A stretch of 64,000 bases of DNA from Lateolabrax maculatus (taxonomy: Eukaryota; Chordata; Actinopteri; Acropomatiformes; Lateolabracidae): contig CM062215.1 in the NCBI GenBank assembly GCA_031216445.1, positions 2,574,001-2,638,000 of the forward strand. Direction: 5' to 3'. Each line of letters opens with the position of its first letter. The stretch's first letter is position 1. Below the pieces are notes generated by a model. The model saw nothing but the letters and a program-made list of their open reading frames with translations. It was not told the origin of the DNA and searched no databases. Position numbers and translations under genes: made by a program. Below, in pieces: positions 57,851 to 64,000 of this stretch.

Positions 57851-58955
57851 TACTCGTACGCTGAAAACCATGTATTAAAGCCACAGCCTGCAGCTGGTTT
57901 TGAAAGGTCTTTATCATCCAAAGAATTGTTCCTCTTTACAACCCATTTCCATCTAATCCTAAAATTTAAAACTTCAAAGAATATTCCATAAAAAGATAAT
58001 TAGTTGCAAGGTTTCACCCGGTAATGACAATAAATCCACATATTATCTACTGTTTACCACAGCAAACATGTCCACTTAAAACTATTATCCCATTTATGAC
58101 TTTTATAGTGTTTCTCATGACATAAACAACATGAAAAAGTCTCCAAAGACAAAAATAACAGTGAGTTAACTGTGTTTGTGTTATCTTTATGAGAACAGGC
58201 TCCCTCTTCTCCTCATGTCACTGGATGCTGAGTACTTTAAAAGGGCCCAGGAGAGAAGCAGCTTCAAGTTAGTACACAAATTTGATGGAAAAGTTGAATG
58301 AGCTCAGGCTGCCATCAACACTTTCTACTCACCTCTGACCTTGTGCATTTGTTCCGTAGACTTAGACAAAAAAAATTCCTCTGCCAAAATTGGGTTTTTA
58401 GCCATTACACAATCTGCTGATCAGTTACCAAGCCCAGAAGGTTCTCATTACCCTGACAAACATTAAACTTTTTTGCAGTGGTTTGACACCCAAGTTACAG
58501 CTATTTGACAACATTTGGTTTCATTCTTGATATCTTGACAAACCAGAGATAATTCATAAACAAAACATTGAATCTTTGTCATTTTCTGTATTAGTTTGGC
58601 ATGAAAATGATCATATTTATACCACTGGAAATGATCTGCTCCACGCAGCACCAGTCAAAGAGAGCCATACAAGTTCCTGCCTGAAAAAATAATAATGTTT
58701 ACTTGAAATCCAGGCTACATAATTAAACTTCCCTTCCAGTGAGCGATGCAGGTCACTTGTTTGGACATTTTACTGAAGTCATCAATCCTACCTAAACAAT
58801 TAGTTTGGTTTTTGTGAGCAAAATGCACTTAATTATTAACTGAATAACCCTGAAAAAGCTAAGCGGATGCTCTGTAATTGATGATACAATTAACAAGTCA
58901 AAGTTTTTCAGTAAATTGTCCTTTTAAAAGTCTGTAACGGGAAAAAAAACCACAA
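57851..58955. other. No gene seen
   Basis: AT-rich filler. The donor-like GAG|GTGAGT near 58326 on the minus strand has no partner. Confidence 0.55.
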
Positions 58956-59265
58956 CCAAAATAACGCAGGCTTATGCTACAGGACACCATTACATTCCTC
59001 AGTCACCGTCTCTCAACTCTTAATGGACATTAAACACGGAGCTGAAGAAATACACAAGCACAATTGAGTTAGCGGGCACTTACAGGGAAGAAGCCTTGCC
59101 CCATACATTTGCGTAAGAACACATAACTGTCACAAAATTACATGTCATTATTGAGCAGATCGTATGGATTCCACTTATTGTTGCTTAATGGCCTTCTTTT
59201 TTTAAAATGTGGTTAGCCCGGTGTTTAAAGATAATGCTGAGGAGGATGCCGGGGTGTCGTCTCGC
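58956..59265. other. Candidate conserved non-coding element
   Basis: Complex sequence with GGACACCATTACATTCC near 58981, CACAATTGAGTTAGCGG near 59059, TGTCATTATTGAGC near 59142 and a GTTGCTTAATGGCC near 59180. No coding frame. Regulatory function inferred. Confidence 0.37.
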
Positions 59266-59400
59266 CCACCCTCCTGTCCTCCCACACCGCTCCCTCCTTT
59301 CAGTGAAAGCAAGAATCTGCTTATTCGGTTACATTTCAAACCTCAATTTCCGTTTGCAATCACCTCGTTAGGGCTGACAGCTTGAAAGGCAGCCATTGAT

Positions 59401-59401
<1 letters not shown>

Positions 59402-59443
<42 letters not shown>
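59402..59443 (+). repeat. (AC)21 microsatellite
   Basis: About 42 uninterrupted bases of AC. Confidence 0.97.
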
Positions 59444-59446
<3 letters not shown>

Positions 59447-59534
59447 GGCTACATGTCCAAGAAAGGCCCGTTTCTACCGCAGCCAGGACAGGATCTGAGT
59501 GTGGAGACAACTGCAGCTCAGAAAATAGAGGGAA

Positions 59535-59551
59535 GACGCCCCCTGCTGGCC
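59535..59551 (-). promoter_or_regulatory. CTCF-like site, minus orientation
   Basis: Minus-strand reading GGCCAGCAGGGGGCGTC matches the vertebrate CTCF core CCASYAGRKGGCRS at essentially every position. The best CTCF candidate in the window. Confidence 0.5.
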
Positions 59552-60439
59552 TTCAGACAGTAAGCTTGCTATCTCACTGTAACAGGAGCTTTTTAGAGTA
59601 CTGGTATTTTTCGGTATTTATCAGTATTTATTTCACTACATCTGAAGTCACGTCCTTCAGAAAGAACAGAATCTCTATCAGGGGAAGATTTGTGAGGATC
59701 TCACATTAATAAAGTCCAGTATTTTGTCTTGGTGGAAAGATTACATCCAACATTATTCTTTTAGCACTTCTAGTAAATTTGAAACTTCACGTTCAAGAGC
59801 TTTTAGTAACAGAGAAAAATAAATGAAGTGCAAGTCTTTGCAATGGAGTAAAACGTAATATTACTTCTTCTGCCAGTTAATATTCAGATTTACATGACAG
59901 CAGACAGAAAAGGCATGTTTTGTATGTTTTGTTTGCACTTGATATGGATTTATTTCTCAGGTGAGCTTCTTCCTTCATGCAAACACCACCTGATCTCTGA
60001 TTTTAGTACCTTCAAGTGCCATTCATATTAACATCACAGAACTTCCTTTTTGTTGGGGTGAAAAAAGCCCTAAAAAGGATTAAGATCATTGTGGGACAGT
60101 AAAATCCAGACTAATGAAAATCCTTTAAGGTTAGCAACTATTCCAATTAGTATAATGGAAACTCTGGGACACATTGTCCCCGACTTCCAATTATTTTGGA
60201 AAGTACCTGGTGATAAACTTCCCTTTTTTAAAAGACTACATAAACTAAATGTTAAAAGTATCTCAGGTGATTATAAAAGCCCATCAGTCTCAAACCGTCA
60301 TCATAGAAAGAGTGTTTATTAACGGATTCAAATCCAGTGATGTGAGCCTCTAGACGCGTTCACACTGCTTCCTCCAAGGACTTGAGTAACCACATGTGAT
60401 TTTTTTAAGTCGTCTGTTTAATTTTGCGCCACAGCAGGT
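59552..60439. other. No gene seen
   Basis: AT-rich filler. The 77-codon plus-strand frame at 60089-60322 is unrecognised. Confidence 0.55.
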
Positions 60440-60763
60440 GTAACATTTCATTCCCAAAATGGGAGCTCTCTCATTTCGACATGGAAATCTTTGAGTATTC
60501 ATTTTTTGGCAGCTTCTCCTGCATGATTCATGAAAGGCCGGTAGAGGGCTAATTGTTCAAATTAATTTGCGTAAACGACTAAGCAAGAGATAACAGAATT
60601 ATATCTGCACTTCCCTGGCACTGGTTCAACAGTGACGGGCCTCGACAGGCAGCTGCATCAAGACGGCATCCTTGCCAGAAATTAAAAGCCACAAAACATT
60701 AATTAATAGACTTTTTGTTACGATAATCTGCACCAAAAGGTTTAAGGAGAGCAGGGAGGGGGC
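60440..60763. other. Strong candidate conserved non-coding element
   Basis: Complex sequence with GGCTAATTGTTCAAATTAATTTG near 60547, AACGACTAAGC near 60574, and AACATTAATTAATAGAC near 60697. Contains the plus-oriented CTCF-like site at 60537 and ends at a 14-base G run (60764-60777). No coding frame. Confidence 0.42.
60537..60550 (+). promoter_or_regulatory. CTCF-like site, plus orientation
   Basis: GCCGGTAGAGGGCT matches CCASYAGRKGGCR with two or three substitutions. Orientation is opposite to the strong site 1 kb to the left, giving a divergent pair. Confidence 0.3.
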
Positions 60764-60777
60764 GGGGGGGGGGGGGG

Positions 60778-61720
60778 AGCTGTGTGTTGGGAAACACAGC
60801 ACAGAAGTAGGCGGTGTGCATAATTAGAATAAATTAGTTTAATGAAACATTTTGGGAAAAGGTTTTTAAAAAAGTGGCAGTGGGTTAAATACAAATAAAA
60901 TTAAAAGGAGAGAAGCACCGGTGTTGGAGTTAAGTTTTTGACAACTTCATTAATCACCGTGGTAATGGAGTGGTTACAGTTGGAGCACATTTGGCCTCGT
61001 GTCTGAAAGCAGTCGAGTCGGACGGTGGCGATCCGTCCGTGCGAGCAGCCGTCTGGCCGACCAGCAGCCGGGCCGAGCCACCGGAGTTGTGGGAGTGCGA
61101 AGTCAGAGCCAAGAGGATGTAGGACCATCAATCTCTTGGGCTTCAGCTCCTCCTCCTCCTGTTCTCCCCAGTTTGAAGGAGCAGCCCATACTTTGCACTT
61201 GTCAATTTGGAGCTTTATCTACATGCTAGAGGCTAATGAGCCATCTCAAACTCTTGATGGCCAGGATGTAAATGATCTTAACTAGCTCTCTGTCTGCTGT
61301 CACGACTTATAGGGCCACAATGAGGACGAGAAGGGAGGAACTTGGATCTTCCAACACTCACATGAGTCACTCTTTTGCTAAAAAGGCCATTTTTGGGGTC
61401 ACTGGACAAACTGGTTCTGGTCAATTGTTAGAGCAATAATGTTTCATATATACCGCAATGGGAAAGAGCATTTTGGTGGTGGTCAGAGGCAGCGATACTG
61501 TCAAACCCCACAATAATAAGAGTAGGATCTACTGTTACAGAACATTTATTTATAGTTAAAGACAGAAGAGGTGTGTACATTCAGGTGACTGTTGTGTGGG
61601 CTGCTCACAACAAGATAAACCTACATGTTTTATCCCCTAACGGCTTCACGATCACCTTGAAACAGATGAAATGATGAATCATCTACTGCACCTTTAACAT
61701 CTTGATCTTTTTGATCGAAA
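60778..61720. other. GC-richer patch, otherwise no gene
   Basis: 61015-61090 is CpG-rich (GGCGATCCGTCCGTGCGAGC, GGCCGACC, GGGCCGAGCC) with open frames on both strands (76-86 codons) that I do not recognise. The rest is ordinary. Confidence 0.35.
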
Positions 61721-61721
61721 A

Positions 61722-61800
61722 AACGCAATTTTACAGCACTTTTCACAACAGCACTTACAAAGTGCTTTACAGAGGGGAGATAAGAAAGACAAAGTAGACG
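61722..61800 (+). mobile_element. Possible dispersed repeat fragment
   Basis: CAATTTTACAGCACTTTTCAC followed by AACAGCACTTACAAAGTGC and TTTACAGAGGGG matches the AGCACTTTTC...AAAGTGCTTTACAG pattern of a dispersed fish repeat, sharing GTGCTT-type ends with 47765-47850. Class unknown. Confidence 0.4.
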
Positions 61801-62219
61801 TAAAAGACAGGCCCATGTATGCAAATCTGGACACATAAATGGGTTGTGTGAGGCCCACAAATGATTCAAAAATGCCCGTAAGCTGGTAGAGTGACCACAC
61901 CACCAGCATACAAACAGAAAGTCAGCGACAGTAACAACATGGAACCCCAGACAGCCCTGCTGAGAAGAATGAGAGGACAGCCAACACGGCCTCTGAGCAT
62001 TTGAATTTACTTGAGCAATGCCTCTAATGAAGGCGAAAGCTCACTGAAACTGTGAACAACCTCGGATGAATCACCTTTTCCAATCAGCCAGAGGAGATAC
62101 ACTTTCCCCCCTACAGCGCTTCAAGTCCTGAACCCCCCCACCCCCCCCAAACCCATCATATAGGCAATGTAAACATGCTGCGATGAGGTCCATTTCTCAT
62201 CTGCTCCCCCCCCCCAACC
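61801..62219. other. No gene seen; C runs
   Basis: Ordinary sequence with C-rich runs near 62130-62150 and 62205-62215. No gene. Confidence 0.5.
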
Positions 62220-62480
62220 ATTTCAAGGGATATTATTACCATAAATTATGGCTGTAATGTGAGGTGGGAGGCAGATAAAAAGTGGAGTCTGGGCATCCAT
62301 TTAGCTCTGGTAAACTTCCCCGTTGCTGCCAGTTCATGATCACCCATCCAAACGGACTATTTTATGCCCGACTTGTCTGATGCATGAGCAGGAGAGTGCG
62401 GCGCCATTTTTTATCCCTTTTCTTCCCTCCTCTCCCCATGAAAGAGAAAATCGATGGGAGGACACGGAGAGACCATCGGT
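62220..62480. other. Candidate conserved non-coding element
   Basis: Complex sequence with TTATTACCATAAATTATGG near 62233, CATTTAGCTCTGG near 62297 and GACTATTTTATGCCCG near 62356. The 178-codon plus-strand frame starting 62323 crosses it but is compositionally unremarkable. Confidence 0.35.
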
Positions 62481-62533
62481 TATGTTTGCTTTAGCAGGGA
62501 AACGAGCTTGCGTCTGCACGCAGCACGACTCAC

Positions 62534-62660
62534 CTGGGCCCCGTTCATCTCTGCTCTGCGGAGCTCCCCGAGGGCCCCGAGTGCACCACCCACGCTGGCA
62601 GCACCGACTCTCGGCCTACACATCACTTCAGACAGAGCGGGGATCTAACTGCTGCAGCAG
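62534..62660 (-). CDS. Candidate 5' exon with ATG, unknown gene
   Basis: On the minus strand a CpG-bearing block (62534 to about 62630) contains ATGAACGGGGCCCAG (62548-62534; MNGAQ), immediately followed by GTGAGT, a perfect-looking splice donor. The context AGCAGAG before ATG is a fair Kozak sequence. An upstream out-of-frame ATG lies near 62625. A first coding exon with a five-codon start is possible, but no downstream exon is identifiable and the plus strand is also open here. Confidence 0.2.
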
Positions 62661-63189
62661 GTGTGCGTTTTGCAGTCTTCTTACAGCATATGTAATCCTT
62701 GCTGCTGAAATGAGTCAGGTATCTGACATTCAGAGGCTCATCGTCTGTGTGCACGAGGCGGGAAATCAATTAAAACCAATCCAGACACCAGTGTCTGTGG
62801 ACGAAAACTATGGCCATCATCGTCACGGTCTTGTGCAAACGAAAAATAACTATTTGTAGGTAAAGCCTTTAAGGTATTACATTAAATTAGAAAACACTCA
62901 AATGTGTGAGGCTTTATGATTTTGAGTGCAGCCATGTTAGTTTACACTCTCCAGCACTGAGATGTATGCATACGATACTCAAAACTCTGATCAACTCCTC
63001 GAAAATATTAGCTTTGCTCTCTTTGATTTCTTAATAATTTTCTTCCATCCCTCCCCCCATCACCATTTTTCCACCACTGACATCCAGACAGTTGGTGCTG
63101 CCATGCTGCTTACAGCCTCATTTTTCTTCTTCTTCTCTTATTCTGTTAATATATTCAGGCTCTTCTTCTTCTCCTGATACATATTCGCT
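62661..63189. other. No gene seen
   Basis: Mixed sequence with pyrimidine-rich patches near 63110-63175. Nothing recognised. Confidence 0.55.
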
Positions 63190-63470
63190 CTTGATTGTGG
63201 CTGCCAATTAGCCGACGAGTCTGTGGCAGTTCATCCATCTGACTTAAAGGTTCCTTGCCACTAATTTTGACGGTCGGGTCAAATAGCAGAGGGGCCCATT
63301 AATTGGAATAATGAAGTCTTCGGTGAGTGATCATCAATGACTTCAGAGTGCTATTAATCCTTTAAAGAAATCATCTCTTTATTTTTAATGTTTAGCTTTA
63401 TCGTCCGGCCGGCTGCTGCAACATCTCATTTATCCAAGATTTAATAAACATCATGCATATATGATTTCTC
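63190..63470. other. Strong candidate conserved non-coding element
   Basis: Complex sequence with GCCAATTAGCCGACG near 63203, CACTAATTTTGACGG near 63260, CCATTAATTGGAATAATGAAG near 63297, GTGCTATTAATCC near 63349 and CAAGATTTAATAAACATCATG near 63436. Dense A/T cores with interspersed CpG and no coding frame; likely enhancer by texture. Confidence 0.43.
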
Positions 63471-64000
63471 TTTCTCTCTATACACCATTTAATTTGCTCT
63501 TATCCCTCTCTCCCTCCTCTTCATGCCTTTTTGCTCTTCTGCCTTCGTTTTCATGATTTGTTCTTCTCTTTCCTCTTCAACCCTCTTTTATTTCTCAATC
63601 CTACACTCTCCTCATCATCTCTCCTCCTCCTCCTCATCATCATCTCTCCTTCCTCCCACTCCAACCTTTTCCTCTGCTTCATGATCCCTCTTTCTATAAA
63701 CCCTTAAACAGATGCAACACTTGCCTGGACTTTAACCAACTTCAATCTATCTTGTTTGCATTTCTATGTATTTATCATTTAAAAAATATTTTGTATTCTT
63801 ATAATTTGTATGTTTAATGCTTTATGTATTCTGTATGTTTTCTGTAAAACACACTGAATTGCTTTAGTGTATATGTGCTCTCCCTTAATCCTATTCATCT
63901 CTTCTTCATTTTCTTCCTCTTCGCTGTCTCCAGTAACTCTTTCTTCACCCTCATATTTAACCCTTCTTTCTCCCTCTTCCCCCCATGTTCTTTTCCTCCC
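63471..64000 (+). repeat. Pyrimidine-rich low-complexity tail
   Basis: Plus strand is dominated by C and T from 63471 to 63710 and from 63885 to the end, with TCCTCCTCCTCCTCATCATCATC near 63622. A decayed polypyrimidine tract. No gene. The window ends inside it. Confidence 0.7.

Noticed and set aside
62323..62859. 178-codon plus-strand open frame
   Set aside because: Composition unremarkable, no domain recognised, overlaps a candidate minus-strand exon and a likely regulatory block.
1..64000. tRNA, rRNA, CRISPR array or known microRNA precursor
   Set aside because: None seen: no complete tRNA boxes, no rRNA-like segments, no regularly spaced direct repeats and no match to microRNA sequences I know. 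A computed scan would be needed to exclude diverged forms.

Overview
The window looks like vertebrate, most likely teleost (probably percomorph), intergenic or intronic DNA. It is AT-rich, has long perfect GT/CA dinucleotide tracts, and carries scattered decayed copies of repeat families I recognise from percomorph genomes: a MITE-like family with TAGTC/GATTAAT ends, a hAT-like piece with GAGAACCGG near one end, and tRNA-derived SINE remnants. I see no prokaryotic gene organisation, no rRNA or tRNA gene and no CRISPR array. No open frame in any of the six frames matches a protein family I know. The longest, 182 codons at 15639-16187 on the minus strand, is low-complexity and unconvincing. The species and the neighbouring genes cannot be named from this sequence.

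The main visible content is an alternation of two textures. One is AT-rich filler without recognisable content, for example 5130-6960, 8620-10320, 20800-22300, 40990-43780, 49000-50930 and 52440-54050. The other is 200-700 bp islands of high-complexity sequence with TAATTA-type homeodomain cores, TAATCC, octamer and CCAAT motifs, which look like conserved non-coding elements (CNEs). The clearest islands are 1-460, 14035-14420, 24660-24790, 26620-26930, 29860-30200, 32620-32980, 33480-33930, 34060-34770, 39200-39765, 43780-44350, 44720-45340, 56440-56960, 60440-60760, 62220-62480 and 63190-63470. This layout is typical of regulatory deserts or giant introns around developmental transcription-factor genes. 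Conservation itself cannot be measured here, so every CNE call is a judgement from texture.

Three places have promoter-like composition. 19720-20260 has CCAAT boxes, a GC box, a half CRE, an octamer, a plus-strand splice donor at 20176 and a possible 68-nt minus-strand exon at 19191-19258. 37700-38110 is a small CpG-dense patch with a full CRE and NotI and AscI sites. 55100-55290 is a second CpG patch. Several splice-bracketed candidates exist: a 27-nt microexon at 48791-48817, a 15-nt one at 768-782, an 85-nt non-coding exon at 51190-51274 and a minus-strand ATG exon ending at 62534. None can be confirmed without RNA, and a few such pairs are expected by chance in 64 kb.

Six CTCF-like sites were found by eye. 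A plus-oriented one at 36634 and minus-oriented ones at 52326, 54053 and 59535 are convergent, as in loop anchors. The 59535 (minus) and 60537 (plus) pair is divergent, as at a domain boundary. This architecture is inferred, not shown. I found no evidence for a new multi-gene system. The best leads are the candidate regulatory elements and possible unannotated transcripts.
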